IMG/VR virus record: IMGVR_UViG_3300021591_000021
Location: 1-64,000 of that record
Reading direction: 5' to 3' (one strand)
Source of the DNA: a virus
Length of the DNA stretch: 64,000 bases
The notes beneath the pieces were generated by a model. It saw nothing but the letters and a program-made list of their open reading frames with translations. It was not told the DNA's origin and did no database searches. This document shows positions 7,444-17,660 of this stretch, in pieces. Position 1 is the first letter of the stretch. Every line of letters begins with the position of its first letter. Both the position numbers and the translations under genes were made by a program.

Positions 7444-10400
7444 GTGAGTACCATGTCTGAATTAGAGAAACGTGCAAGAATAATCTTTGAGTATGTCAAG
7501 CCACGTACAGACATACCTAAGGCTATCACTACTGGTCTTCTTAGAATCTCTGAGGAACTCGACTATTTGAAGAAGAGACATAACATCGTCCTTGCATCAG
7601 GTGAGGAGTTATTTAAGACTCTCGAGAAAGGTACAGCATCTTACGCTGAAGTCTTCGAGAGGATGATGGGTGTTGCATCAGACATCGAGGAACAATACAA
7701 AACTTTAGCGAAAGAGAAGAAAATCCTCGCTTCAAAACGATGGGGTTCATCGATTCTTCAAGAGATCCTCCTTACCGATCAACTTGCTGAATCAACGAAG
7801 AACCTGATCGGTTACAAGGAAAGACGAATCGACGCGAAACAAGAGATGCTAAAAATCCTCGGAGAAGTCGGACAGAAGCTTGCGGACTATCTGAAACTCC
7901 TTGGATTAGAGCCAAAACTTGCTGAACAAGCTGTCAAGCGATACGACGCGTATTTAGATATCAATGCGAATCTCATTCGCCAAATTGCACTTTGGCGTCT
8001 TGAGTACAACAAGATTATCAACCTGGAAAAAGCACGTTATAGAGGATTAGGTCGCTGGATTTCGCGTTTATCCGAGGCTCAAAGAGCGGAGAAAGCTCAA
8101 CGCATCGAGGCACTTCGCGAACAGATCGCTTTTGAGACTGAAATTCAATTAGCAGAAGCCTACAGCAAAGCTTTGGTCAGGTCGTTGGACGCTGTTAAAA
8201 GGATTGCCGATCAATATAAGCTGACTAACAGACAGCGTGCACTCAGTGAACAGTGGGTGAGTCGTTGTATTGATGCTGAAAATCGCCTTACAGAACGACG
8301 AAAGTTCTACTACCAGACTGTCAACAACCTTCTCTACGGATACAATGCACTTCGCAAAGCCTTGATGAAATATCATAGTGGTCTCTCTAGGACTGATTCA
8401 TTAGTCAGAGAGGCTGATGAGACATTCACTGCAAACAAGAAGGCCGTCGATGCAGTTACAAAAACTGTCTGGAATGCAGCTGTCCAATGTTTTGGTTTGG
8501 AAGGTGCTCTGGAGAGACTTGGCAACAAAGCACTTTTCGCTTCTGAAGTATCCAGTTTGCTCGCCAGAGGTCTCAAAGTCGATTCTGCTGTTGTTCGCTA
8601 TACGCTGCCCCTTCTTGAGGAATTTTCTGCGAGAATTGACGATCTCCGCAAGGAGTTAGAAAAATCAACTGATGTGAAACTCGAAGCTCCAATGAAGTCT
8701 ACTGCGGAGTGGCTTGCAAAGGTTGCCGGTAAAACTGTAGATCTTACACGGAAGGACCGACAGAGACTCGCCGCATTACAACGACTGCTTGGAGCACAAC
8801 GCAAGACACTGAAGGACCTCGGCGACTACAGAGAGGCATTGGAACGCCAAGTCAACGCACAGGCTGCTTCGGAGAAAATCATTCTTTCGACATCTAGAGT
8901 CGTAGATGCAGCTGGAAGGATCTTCGAACAAACTAGTGAGCGGTGGAAATCTGGTGCGAGAACTGCATCGGAGAGACTTGACGCAGTTAGTGCGTCTCTT
9001 GAAGACAACCTTGAGACAATCATTCACACACTCTCACCGACAGGACGGGAAGCAGCCGATGTTCTCAACGCAATCTTCGAATACAGCGAGAAGTCTGGTG
9101 ATTCAATCGAGGGTGTCGCAGCTGCTCTCGCTGACATGTGCAACAAAGGGATTTATAAGAATCTCATTCCTGCAGGGACAGCTGCATCCGAAGCCATTAA
9201 ACTTCTCATTGGACATCTCGAGACTGGTGCGTCTCCTCCACTCCGAGGTGTGCTTGAGAGAATTGGAAGTTGGCTTAAGCGAGTCGCAAAAGATGCTTGG
9301 GTAACTCGTGTTTCGTGGTATCGCTATGGCGGAGCTGTCGATAAAGCCATCTACGAAAATGTGAAGTTTATTGCATCCACTGAACAACTAGAAAGAGAGA
9401 TAGACCAAATCATTCGTGACTCCCGTGATTTGATCGAATGCCTTCTCATAAACGAATTCGCTGAGCGAGGACTTACCCTTACTAGCGATCAGCTTGCTTT
9501 TGCTTTTGCTAGAGTCGCAGTAAGACTTCGTGAACAACTCAAAGCAACAGCCTTGGCGAAGCAACAGACCGACAGGTTTTCCGCGGCCCTCAAGCCGTGG
9601 CAAACTCGTCTGGCTCGTACGGGATATCGTCTCGGATGGTTCGGTTACAGGACGACTATCGTCGGCAGGATTCTCATGCGTTGGTGGCTTGCACCGATCC
9701 AAGATGCCATCCAAGCATTTGTTAACTGGCAGAAAGCTGTTGGACTGATGACATTAGCCATCGGTATGCTCGGCGCAACTGCACATCTTACTGGTCGGCG
9801 GTACGGCTTCCTTCTCGAAGGAGCCGAACGGATAATGGAGATCGGTCCAAAGTTTACTGCTGCGTGGATGTACATGTCAGCTGTCATGCTGCGACTGTCT
9901 CTTGAAGTCGCTGAACCGCTGATTCCGCTGTTCTACGAAATCGGTGATATGCTGATGGAGATCGCTCCAATTGTGCGTGATACTCTCGGGAATGCATTGA
10001 GAACCCTCGTCGGACTGGTCATCAACAACATGGACGTCATCAAGGAGTTCATCATCGCAATCCTACCTCCTCTTGCATCGGGATTCATCTGGGGTGCGAA
10101 GACTCTCATAGGACTGGTCAATGCCTTCGTCAATGCTTCAACTGTTCTCGGTCCGTTCCTAAATCTTGGCGTGAAACTCCTCGGTTTCTTCATGTCATTG
10201 TCGCCGTTACTCGTACCAGTTGGACTTGGTCTTTACCTGGTGAGCTCGGCGTTAACAGGCTTCGGAAATGTTCTCTTACCAGTAATGGGATATGTTGCGA
10301 AGTTTATTATCATGCTAGTGAACTGGCGTGCAACGCTCATTGGAGTCGCATTTAAGATCAGCGGATTCATAACGACTTTGATGTCGCTGAATCCGTGGAT

Positions 10401-10914
10401 TTTGGCGATTGTAGCGGCTGTCACTGCAGCAGTCATCATCTTCATTAAGTGGAAGGACATCGTTAAGTGGATAACGAATCTCTTGGAGAAACTTAAGAAA
10501 GTCCTCGGGGGTGTTGCTAAGTGGTTCAGCAACATCTTCGGTGGAGTCAAAAAGGCCACAGACTCCATGGAAGGAGCAGTCAATGCGACTGCCGAACTTG
10601 GAGAGAGCTTTGATGAAATTCAAGAAGACCTTCAAGGATTCTGTTTCAGACATATCGCTCCGGACATCCGTCGGTTTGCAGAGCAGATGTCCTACGCAAC
10701 GATTCAGTCGAGAAGACTTCACGAGGAGCTCACTGGACTGCAAGGAAATCTCGGAGGTATGCGTGGAGGAATGCCCGGAAGTTTCGGAGGTCCTCTGTCT
10801 CAGACAGTGTACGTAACTGTTGAAATTGGAACCGTAACTTCGGAGGTTGATCTCGATCAGATTGTTGATGCAGTCAGTCGAGGGATTGCAGAGTCACGGA
10901 GGCGTTTGGGTTGA
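7444..10914 (+). CDS. tape measure protein
   Basis: The longest protein in the window, 1,156 residues. Residues 1-760 are long helical and coiled-coil stretches. From about 770 hydrophobic segments follow (AVGLMTLAIGMLGATAH, LLVPVGLGLYLVSSALTG, LNPWILAIVAAVTAAVIIF), then a Gly-rich C-terminus. This is the standard tape measure layout: helical ruler plus membrane-active part used in DNA delivery. At about 0.15 nm per residue it implies a tail of roughly 170 nm (inference). A GTG at 7,444 or the ATG at 7,453 may be the start. Confidence 0.85.
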   Translation: MSTMSELEKRARIIFEYVKPRTDIPKAITTGLLRISEELDYLKKRHNIVLASGEELFKTLEKGTASYAEVFERMMGVASDIEEQYKTLAKEKKILASKRWGSSILQEILLTDQLAESTKNLIGYKERRIDAKQEMLKILGEVGQKLADYLKLLGLEPKLAEQAVKRYDAYLDINANLIRQIALWRLEYNKIINLEKARYRGLGRWISRLSEAQRAEKAQRIEALREQIAFETEIQLAEAYSKALVRSLDAVKRIADQYKLTNRQRALSEQWVSRCIDAENRLTERRKFYYQTVNNLLYGYNALRKALMKYHSGLSRTDSLVREADETFTANKKAVDAVTKTVWNAAVQCFGLEGALERLGNKALFASEVSSLLARGLKVDSAVVRYTLPLLEEFSARIDDLRKELEKSTDVKLEAPMKSTAEWLAKVAGKTVDLTRKDRQRLAALQRLLGAQRKTLKDLGDYREALERQVNAQAASEKIILSTSRVVDAAGRIFEQTSERWKSGARTASERLDAVSASLEDNLETIIHTLSPTGREAADVLNAIFEYSEKSGDSIEGVAAALADMCNKGIYKNLIPAGTAASEAIKLLIGHLETGASPPLRGVLERIGSWLKRVAKDAWVTRVSWYRYGGAVDKAIYENVKFIASTEQLEREIDQIIRDSRDLIECLLINEFAERGLTLTSDQLAFAFARVAVRLREQLKATALAKQQTDRFSAALKPWQTRLARTGYRLGWFGYRTTIVGRILMRWWLAPIQDAIQAFVNWQKAVGLMTLAIGMLGATAHLTGRRYGFLLEGAERIMEIGPKFTAAWMYMSAVMLRLSLEVAEPLIPLFYEIGDMLMEIAPIVRDTLGNALRTLVGLVINNMDVIKEFIIAILPPLASGFIWGAKTLIGLVNAFVNASTVLGPFLNLGVKLLGFFMSLSPLLVPVGLGLYLVSSALTGFGNVLLPVMGYVAKFIIMLVNWRATLIGVAFKISGFITTLMSLNPWILAIVAAVTAAVIIFIKWKDIVKWITNLLEKLKKVLGGVAKWFSNIFGGVKKATDSMEGAVNATAELGESFDEIQEDLQGFCFRHIAPDIRRFAEQMSYATIQSRRLHEELTGLQGNLGGMRGGMPGSFGGPLSQTVYVTVEIGTVTSEVDLDQIVDAVSRGIAESRRRLG

Positions 10915-10971
10915 AAGTTTCCTCCTTAAGAAGGAAAGAATTCAAAGAAATTTCCTCTGTGGTGAGTTTAC

Positions 10972-11373
10972 TTGTCGTGGATACTTGCTGAGATTGAATT
11001 GGACTCCTGGGAAGTCCCGAGAGTTGCAAGACGAAGATTAGCTCGAAAAATCGAACGAGTAGCAATGCTCCGAGGTGTGCCAGTATCCGTTGACCTTGGC
11101 CTTGAGAACGAATTGTTGACATTAGAGCTCTTCATCGATCCATTGAAGGCAGTTTCGTTGAAGGAACGCACTTACCAGTATCGTGTTTGGAGAATAGTCG
11201 CTCCGAAGTATAGTGGGTATTATTATGTTGAGTCTGCCGAAATTGGAGAGGATGCTGGTCGTCTTGCCGCAGTTGACGTCAGACTCATATTCGTGAAAGT
11301 CGGCTCGACTGCGACCCACGTCGAGTCGTATTATATAAGCACCTGGAAAGTTACGAACGACTGGGGAATATGA
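10972..11373 (+). CDS. distal tail / tail-tip protein
   Basis: A 133-residue protein starting at TTG five bases after GGTGAG. It is alpha/beta with LELFIDPLKAVSLKERTYQYRVWRI, YYYVESAEIGEDAG and AAVDVRLIFVKVG strands. Genes directly after the tape measure normally encode distal tail or tip adaptors, and size and beta content fit. No specific family is recognised. Confidence 0.55.
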   Translation: MSWILAEIELDSWEVPRVARRRLARKIERVAMLRGVPVSVDLGLENELLTLELFIDPLKAVSLKERTYQYRVWRIVAPKYSGYYYVESAEIGEDAGRLAAVDVRLIFVKVGSTATHVESYYISTWKVTNDWGI

Positions 11374-11382
11374 GGTGAGAAA

Positions 11383-13941
11383 ATGCCTGCGTATGAAATC
11401 GCACTGCCTGTAGGTGCTAAGAACATAAAGATAGAAGGAACCGACGTTACTCCATCCTTTTACAGATACTCCAAAGACGGAGCGATTCCGATAGTCGCCC
11501 TCTTCGGCGGAGACGAGTTCATCGGCGAGGTCCTCGAAGGACAGTGGAAAAAGGCGACGCTCTCGGGCTTTGATGACTTCGTCGCTAAACTATCAAGTGG
11601 TCGAGTTGAGTTATCGGGGAGTTCATCAGACGGCTCAGAGCGTTCCGCCTACATATCCTCGAGTCATCTGGCGCCGTTGTTAAGCGGGGTCGTTTTGACG
11701 GTAAACCTCAAGGTGCCTGCGGCGGTCTCAAGCGGCAAGATTGTTTCTCTGCGCCTTTACCTGTCTGACAGAGAGGACCTTGGAACCGCAAGCGACTACC
11801 TGAGAATTCAAATCCGCAACAATAATGGCACCTATCAATATCGCTTCGATGAGAACGAAGGCGCCCTAAAGGATTGGACGACTCTGACCAACGCGGAGGC
11901 GAACTTCCGCCTAACCTTTAGTGATGGACAAGTGAAACTTGAACTCGACGATGGTGCCTCAGGCGACTATACTCTCGTGGGCACCTACACACACCACTTA
12001 AACATCTCAAAGGGCTACATAGGGCTCATGATTGTGTCAAACGACACCGTAAGCCACGCTGTTTCCAGCGACTTCGTCCGCGTCACCTATCCAGACTTCA
12101 CCGTCACCTACGACCTCGACGATGATGCTTATCAGGGAGAAGGAGAGGAACTGCTGAAGAAGGCGTGGGACACAAGCGGAAAGGGGAATCACGGAGAGGT
12201 TCACGGAGCGACATGGATAAGAGACGGCAAGGTCGGGAAAGCCCTCGAATATGACGGCGTAGGCGACTACGTGGAAATTCCCCACGATTCTTCGCTTCAT
12301 TCTTCTGAAATAACTTTAGTCGCAGATGTTAAACTTGACCATTTGCCAACTACCGATGAGGCATTCATAATAAGTAAGCAAAGTGAGTATTCTTTAGTCA
12401 TAGATGAGACGGGAAAATTTGGCTATCTTTTCTATTGGGAGGAGGGTTCTTATACTTTTGTTGCAGCGGCAGGGGGCGAAGTAACACCTGGAGTATGGAC
12501 TCATTTAGCAATAGTATATGACGGTTCTAATGTTATTGGCTACCAAGACGGGGAGATTGCTTTTGGTCCCACATCACTAAATAAGACAATCAAAGACAGT
12601 GGCTTAAGATTATGGATAGGGAGACGAGCATCAGCTTCAAACGAAGAACCAACGGATGGCATCATCGACGAAGTTCGCATCTACAACCGAGCCTTAAGCC
12701 CAGAAGAGATACAAACCCTCTACAACGGAGGCGAAGTAACTAATGGACTCGTCGGTGAGTGGAAGTTCGACGGCGGCAACAATCGAGGCGAAGTAATCGT
12801 CTGGGACACAATGGGCGAGACCGATGAGAGCCTATGGCAGAGGGTGCTCGACAAGGATCATGTGTTCATCGGAGACTGCATCATCGAAAATGGATTGGTG
12901 AGATTCAAAGTCGAATTGGAGACTGACGACTTCTGCCAGTGGGGCTTCTGGAACGGTAGCAGTTGGCAGATGTACAAGTTAGCCATGTCGGAGGGGTACA
13001 AGAAGGCGAGGGATTTCAAGATAAAGTCTCTAACTCCGGAAAGCGTTGTTGTCGAGTTCAAGAGCCTATTCTTTTATGCGACAGATAATGTAACCGAAGT
13101 TAAAGTCAAACGCGGTGAGCCGTTCGTTAGAATTTCTCTCGTCTCAGGTCTATCTAATAAAGACATGTTCTACAGTTATCCGTCTTGCCGGTTCTTTTAC
13201 GGTCAGCAGTCGGGTATTATAGATGATACCCTTCAAACAGGTTGGCAGAGCATATATCGAGGTTCTGACAATCTGATTCTAAGACTGAGTCACACACAAG
13301 AGTTCTTTATCGCTGAGGCCAGAATGAAGAACAAAGCGTCCCAAAAGAGTTCTCCCACTTATGGTACCGTCGTCCAGGTCGGAGTCGGCGAAGAGATCCA
13401 TATCGGAGTATCAGATTTCGATAAATATGCTAACCTCTTCAAGGAAGCCGAAGACGCGACAAGAAGTACAGGAGCAGAGATCGATACTACACAGACGGAT
13501 GACAGTGGCGACTCGGTAAAACTTGACGCTCAGGGAGAATACGTCGAATACACGTTCATCGGAGGAACCGACCTCCCAAAGGGCAGATACATCGCCTTCT
13601 TCCGGGCTAAAGACTCAGCACAGGTAGCGAATGACTTCCAGATCCACGTCTACGACGAGACAGTTGCAGGTGGTAAGTATCTTAACGAGGAGAATGGAGA
13701 CGTGCATAAGACTCTCACTGCATCATTTACTTACTACGGAATTGTCTTCGACATAACAGATGATGAGGACGGTCATACCATCCGCATAAGGGCGATGAAG
13801 GATACGACGTCGGCGAACAGCATCTGGGTGGACTACTTCCTCATCGTCCCCATCGGAAACGGCGAGTCGTGGCCCCAGGACCTCGCCCACAGTGCAATGA
13901 GAGGACTTTCGCAACGTTTCAACATCCTTAGGAGGTCATAG
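11383..13941 (+). CDS. tail tip protein with LamG-type module
   Basis: An 852-residue, beta-rich protein. N-terminal residues about 1-260 include a concanavalin-like stretch. Residues about 265-455 form a LamG module (AWDTSGKGNHGEVHGATW, GVGDYVEIPHD, GVWTHLAIVYDGSNVIGYQDG, IDEVRIYNRALSPEEIQTLYNG). Residues 455-700 continue with GNNRGEVIVWDTMGE and a tail-like beta domain. Residues 700-845 look like a carbohydrate-binding jelly roll (EYVEYTFIGG...GRYIAFFRAKD). The modules suggest glycan or surface-layer binding. The ribosome-binding site is GAGGTGAGAAA. Confidence 0.65.
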   Translation: MPAYEIALPVGAKNIKIEGTDVTPSFYRYSKDGAIPIVALFGGDEFIGEVLEGQWKKATLSGFDDFVAKLSSGRVELSGSSSDGSERSAYISSSHLAPLLSGVVLTVNLKVPAAVSSGKIVSLRLYLSDREDLGTASDYLRIQIRNNNGTYQYRFDENEGALKDWTTLTNAEANFRLTFSDGQVKLELDDGASGDYTLVGTYTHHLNISKGYIGLMIVSNDTVSHAVSSDFVRVTYPDFTVTYDLDDDAYQGEGEELLKKAWDTSGKGNHGEVHGATWIRDGKVGKALEYDGVGDYVEIPHDSSLHSSEITLVADVKLDHLPTTDEAFIISKQSEYSLVIDETGKFGYLFYWEEGSYTFVAAAGGEVTPGVWTHLAIVYDGSNVIGYQDGEIAFGPTSLNKTIKDSGLRLWIGRRASASNEEPTDGIIDEVRIYNRALSPEEIQTLYNGGEVTNGLVGEWKFDGGNNRGEVIVWDTMGETDESLWQRVLDKDHVFIGDCIIENGLVRFKVELETDDFCQWGFWNGSSWQMYKLAMSEGYKKARDFKIKSLTPESVVVEFKSLFFYATDNVTEVKVKRGEPFVRISLVSGLSNKDMFYSYPSCRFFYGQQSGIIDDTLQTGWQSIYRGSDNLILRLSHTQEFFIAEARMKNKASQKSSPTYGTVVQVGVGEEIHIGVSDFDKYANLFKEAEDATRSTGAEIDTTQTDDSGDSVKLDAQGEYVEYTFIGGTDLPKGRYIAFFRAKDSAQVANDFQIHVYDETVAGGKYLNEENGDVHKTLTASFTYYGIVFDITDDEDGHTIRIRAMKDTTSANSIWVDYFLIVPIGNGESWPQDLAHSAMRGLSQRFNILRRS

Positions 13942-13942
13942 A

Positions 13943-14002
13943 ATGTTGCGACAGCCGTCAGGGAAAGTACGCAATCAAGGTTTTCGTCAAAGGAGTACAT
14001 GA
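13943..14002 (+). CDS. possible 19-residue micro-ORF between tail genes
   Basis: AGGAGGTCATAGA precedes an ATG whose frame runs 19 codons (MLRQPSGKVRNQGF start) to a TGA just before the next gene's ribosome-binding site. The strong site is the only support; it may instead belong to a relic or leader peptide. Confidence 0.25.
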   Translation: MLRQPSGKVRNQGFRQRST

Positions 14003-14011
14003 GGTGATAGA

Positions 14012-15478
14012 ATGTCTTATGAAGTGTATGTAGACAACAAGCCACTTGGTTACCTTAGTTACATTCTCGAAGAATTGAATGGGCACGAGGAAGCAGTCAT
14101 AATACTTGAAAACAACGAAACTAACAGAGCATTGGTCCAAGAGAATGTCTCAGTAACTATCAAATACTGTGGAAAGACAATCTTCACTGGGACTCTCTTT
14201 GGAGTGAAATACTCTCCAGAGAAGCTTGAATGCATGGTGTATAACGATGTCTACGATAAACTAAAGAACTCCATAATCGAAAAAGAATATCCTGATCCAA
14301 CTAGTCCATCGACAATTCTCTCTGACATTGCTTCAGCAGCAGGAGTAACAGCAGGAGAATGTCCATCAACACCTACAGTCTCTGTGAGATTCGACAAGAC
14401 GGTCTGCATGGACGCAGTGAAGTTCCTTTGTGACCTATGCGATAAGGACTTCTATACAACTGATGGAACTACTATTAACATTGGCACAAGAGGCTCATCA
14501 AAGGGAGAAATCGAAATTCTGTCCTATCCTAGTAAACGTACGATTGATCGTTCGTCAGTAAAGAACCATGTTATCATTCGAGGAGTTGACAAAGATGGCA
14601 ATGTCATCTACGGTGAAGCCCAAACAGGAGCCGGCGATAGAGTTGTCGTCTTTGTTGAAAAGAAGGCTTCTGATGTTGCGACACTCAACAAACTTGCACA
14701 GAGGAAACTCGCCGAATTACAGAAAGAGACAGTTGGTTCGAAACTCATTGTCGAGAACACTGTCGGTATGAATCTTGAAGTCGGCGATACGATTACTGTC
14801 ATCAAGGAGGATCTTGGCTTTGATGGCGACTATCGCATCTATCGAATCAAACGGAAGGAAGAGCAAACGGAAATTGAAATCGATCGTCCTGAAGTCGTTC
14901 TTGAACAATTCCTCGTTGAGTTGAAAAACCTCGAGGAGCTTGGAATCTATCCAGGTCCTGTAATTCCGGTAGGGACGGAAGTAGAAGAGAAACAACTTCC
15001 GGTGTTCGACCCGTCACAGTTCTCTGCGAGTTTTTCTACTGTCGGTGCCTCTGCTTGGTATCAAGGTACAATATTTAAGTTACAAGCTCACGAGGATGGC
15101 TATTGGCGCCTAAAGGAAGTTGCGTTCGAAGCCAAGAGAACACTGAGTTCTACCGCTGGTAAAGTTGAGATAAAAGTTGAATGCAGTTTCGATTCCGGTG
15201 TATCGTGGACTCAGTATGGAAACATTCAAAGTGTCGAGACGGATACTTGGACAGAGTGCACTATCGCACAAGACATTGTGGGCAGCTACGGCCAACCGCT
15301 ATGGGTAAAATTCAGTTTCAGAATTATTGTTACGGAGGCAGGTGAGGTCACTGGATACCTTCGCGATTGTGAATTGAGAAGGTGGTCTTTGTATACCACA
15401 AGTGCTAGTGAGAGACCAAAAATTGTCAAGAAAGTCTTGGACACAATGTCCTTTTCCGACGCTGCTACAAAGACGTGA
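14012..15478 (+). CDS. tail hub / baseplate protein
   Basis: A 488-residue protein with GAGGTGATAGA before its ATG. Residues 1-310 resemble phage tail hub proteins of the gp27/gpD type: VYVDNKPLGYLSYILEEL, the SVTIKYCGKTIFTGTLFGV strand pair, EKEYPDPTSPSTILSDIASAAGV, and a late LEVGDTITVIKEDLGFDGDYRI beta module. After a Pro-rich linker, residues 330-470 form a separate beta domain. It ends with VLDTMSFSDAATKT, a single copy of the L-S-x-x-D repeat seen in the next gene. Confidence 0.65.
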   Translation: MSYEVYVDNKPLGYLSYILEELNGHEEAVIILENNETNRALVQENVSVTIKYCGKTIFTGTLFGVKYSPEKLECMVYNDVYDKLKNSIIEKEYPDPTSPSTILSDIASAAGVTAGECPSTPTVSVRFDKTVCMDAVKFLCDLCDKDFYTTDGTTINIGTRGSSKGEIEILSYPSKRTIDRSSVKNHVIIRGVDKDGNVIYGEAQTGAGDRVVVFVEKKASDVATLNKLAQRKLAELQKETVGSKLIVENTVGMNLEVGDTITVIKEDLGFDGDYRIYRIKRKEEQTEIEIDRPEVVLEQFLVELKNLEELGIYPGPVIPVGTEVEEKQLPVFDPSQFSASFSTVGASAWYQGTIFKLQAHEDGYWRLKEVAFEAKRTLSSTAGKVEIKVECSFDSGVSWTQYGNIQSVETDTWTECTIAQDIVGSYGQPLWVKFSFRIIVTEAGEVTGYLRDCELRRWSLYTTSASERPKIVKKVLDTMSFSDAATKT

Positions 15479-17658
15479 TAGTGATGAGTAGGATTATTTC
15501 GCGAGTTGGCGAGAAACTTCTTTGGCTCAAAGGGAAGGGATTGGTAATTGTTAGTTTGCTTTCTCGAAGTATAGACGACGTTTTGACTTTGATGGATGAG
15601 ATAACAACAAAAGTAATTCCAAAACCTTCAGATGTTCTTGTTTTTGTAGACAGTTTGATTTGTTTCTTCTCCAGAATCGTAGGCGACACTCTTTGCCTCG
15701 TTGACGATATCATTTCAAGGGTTTTCAGAACGATGAAATTAGAAGTCCTGAATTTAAACGACGTGCTCTTTAGGAAGTTCATAATTAAAGTTGCGGATGC
15801 AGTTTCGTTCATAGACACTGTATCGAATTATTTCTCTCGACTTCTGACTGAAACACTTAGTCTGTCAGATATCTGGACTGGTTTTTTCAGAACGATGAAG
15901 GCTGAGATCTTAAATCTTACTGATGTACTCTATAGGAAGTTCATCCTTGTAGTCTCAGATATGTTCTCTTTTTCGGATTCGGTAGCTCGGCAATTTGAAC
16001 GGACTTTAATTGAATCACTTAGACTGGCCGACCAGTGGGTTGCGAAATTCACATCAACAATAGCTGAAGTACTGTCGTTGGTAGACACGGTTTTCAAAAA
16101 GTACATCGTAGAAGCAACAGATTCCTTCTCAGTCTTTGATTCGATAAAAGGTTTTATGAAAACTGCCAAGACGGAAATACTATCACTGGTAGATTCTATA
16201 GGCAAAAAGTTCTTAACTTTCAAGGAGGAGACTTTGTCTCTCGCGGATCAAGCCTTCTTAGGACTTAACGGAATTCCAACAGATGCACTTTCTCTCTTAG
16301 ATGACGTAACAGGAACAAAAGTAGGTCCTCATTCAGACATACCCCATTCAGAAGTTGCACATTCAGATATTGAGCACTCAGACAGTTACTCCGATGTAGA
16401 ACATTCAGACATAGATCACGAAGACTATTCTGAATATCATGAGGTACCACATTCGGAAGTTGAACATTCAGAAACCGCTCATTCCGATATTGATCATAGC
16501 GATTATTATGTGGGATATAACGAAGTACCACATTCTGATATTCCACATTCAGAAACTACTCATTCTGACGCTCACAGTGATTATTATGTAGGCTATAACG
16601 AAGTTCCACATTCAGATTCACATTCAGATACTCATTCCGATAGTCATGATGATTACTATGTAGGATATAACGAAGTACCACATTCGGATGTAGAACATTC
16701 AGATATTGAACATTCAGAAGTTTCTCATTCTAATTGGTACGGTTATGACGACATCCCACACTCCGATTCACATTCAGATATTTCCCATTCAGAGGTTTCA
16801 CATGAAGACTATTCTCCCCATGACGATGTTCCACATTCTGACTCATATTCAGATATCCCACACTCCGATCAATCTCATGAAGATTATTACGTAGCGTATC
16901 AGGATGTACCGCATTCTGAAATTGAGCATTCCGATTATTCCCCAGTACATTCAGACGTTGATCATGAAGACTACTGGGTTTTTGGAGATCATGATGACAT
17001 TGCTCATTCGGATGTTTCTCATTCCGATATTGCACATTCAGATGTTCCCCATACAGACTACTCTCCTCATGACGATATCCCTCATTCCGATATAGCAGGA
17101 TATAGTGATCATTCCGATGTCTCGCATTCGGACTATTCTACACATAATGACGTTCCTCATTCAGATATTCCATATTCAGATACTCCGCATTCCGATCAAT
17201 CTCATGATGATTACTGGGTTGGACATGGTGATAGACCTTACTCAGACATTCCACACTCAGAGATCGCTCATTCAGAGATTTCACACACAGACTACTCACC
17301 ACATGACGACACGCCCCATTCAGACTCTCATTCCGATGTTCACTCAGATGTTTCCCATGTGGACTATATTCCTTACAATGACGTGCCTCATTCAGACTCA
17401 CACTCTGATATTGCACATTCAGAGGTGTCACATATCGACTACACTCCTCATGAAGACATTCCTCATTCAGATTCACATTCGGATATTGCTCATTCAGATA
17501 TTTCACACGTTGATTATTCTTCCCACAACGAAGTTCAACATTCCGAAGTAGCAACTTATAATGATCATTCTGAAGTCCCTCATTCCGATGTAGCACATTC
17601 AGAAGTAGAACATTCTGATGCTATGCATTCAGAAATAGTCCACACGGATGTGAGTTAG
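15475..17658 (+). CDS. receptor-facing fibre with LSLxD and HSD repeats
   Basis: A 727-residue protein in two parts. Residues about 1-280 carry repeats of about 17-20 residues with the core (T/E)xLSLxD and aromatic/basic spacers (FRTMK, RKF). Residues about 284-727 are a low-complexity array with about 50 copies of HSD or HSE spaced mostly five residues apart, grouped into larger units ending DY-x-PHDDVPHSD or DYYVGYNEVPHSD. The repeat part lacks Cys, Lys and Leu. Dense His and Asp suggest metal binding. The start overlaps the upstream stop. It is probably a tail fibre; repeat function is inferred. Confidence 0.6.
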   Translation: MIVMSRIISRVGEKLLWLKGKGLVIVSLLSRSIDDVLTLMDEITTKVIPKPSDVLVFVDSLICFFSRIVGDTLCLVDDIISRVFRTMKLEVLNLNDVLFRKFIIKVADAVSFIDTVSNYFSRLLTETLSLSDIWTGFFRTMKAEILNLTDVLYRKFILVVSDMFSFSDSVARQFERTLIESLRLADQWVAKFTSTIAEVLSLVDTVFKKYIVEATDSFSVFDSIKGFMKTAKTEILSLVDSIGKKFLTFKEETLSLADQAFLGLNGIPTDALSLLDDVTGTKVGPHSDIPHSEVAHSDIEHSDSYSDVEHSDIDHEDYSEYHEVPHSEVEHSETAHSDIDHSDYYVGYNEVPHSDIPHSETTHSDAHSDYYVGYNEVPHSDSHSDTHSDSHDDYYVGYNEVPHSDVEHSDIEHSEVSHSNWYGYDDIPHSDSHSDISHSEVSHEDYSPHDDVPHSDSYSDIPHSDQSHEDYYVAYQDVPHSEIEHSDYSPVHSDVDHEDYWVFGDHDDIAHSDVSHSDIAHSDVPHTDYSPHDDIPHSDIAGYSDHSDVSHSDYSTHNDVPHSDIPYSDTPHSDQSHDDYWVGHGDRPYSDIPHSEIAHSEISHTDYSPHDDTPHSDSHSDVHSDVSHVDYIPYNDVPHSDSHSDIAHSEVSHIDYTPHEDIPHSDSHSDIAHSDISHVDYSSHNEVQHSEVATYNDHSEVPHSDVAHSEVEHSDAMHSEIVHTDVS
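16327..17658 (+). repeat. degenerate coding tandem repeat (HSD array)
   Basis: A coding array of about 15-base units with the recurring core CATTCAGAT or CATTCCGAT, encoding x-HSD-x pentads, with irregular inserts encoding DYYVGYNEV or DYSPHDDV. Third positions vary freely while His, Ser and Asp stay fixed, so the protein rather than the DNA repeat is conserved. This argues against recent slippage as the sole cause. Confidence 0.85.
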
Positions 17659-17660
17659 CA

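Noticed and set aside
9388-9748. Antisense and alternative-frame ORFs over the tape measure gene
   Set aside because: The + frame is continuous for 1,156 codons with typical composition; the others are shadows.
17105-17596. Long ORFs in other frames and on the opposite strand across the HSD array
   Set aside because: They are by-products of the 15-base coding repeat, low in complexity and with no ribosome-binding sites.
16327-17658. CRISPR array or satellite repeat
   Set aside because: The units are only about 15 bases, have no unique spacers, vary at third codon positions, and stay in one long reading frame; this is a protein repeat.
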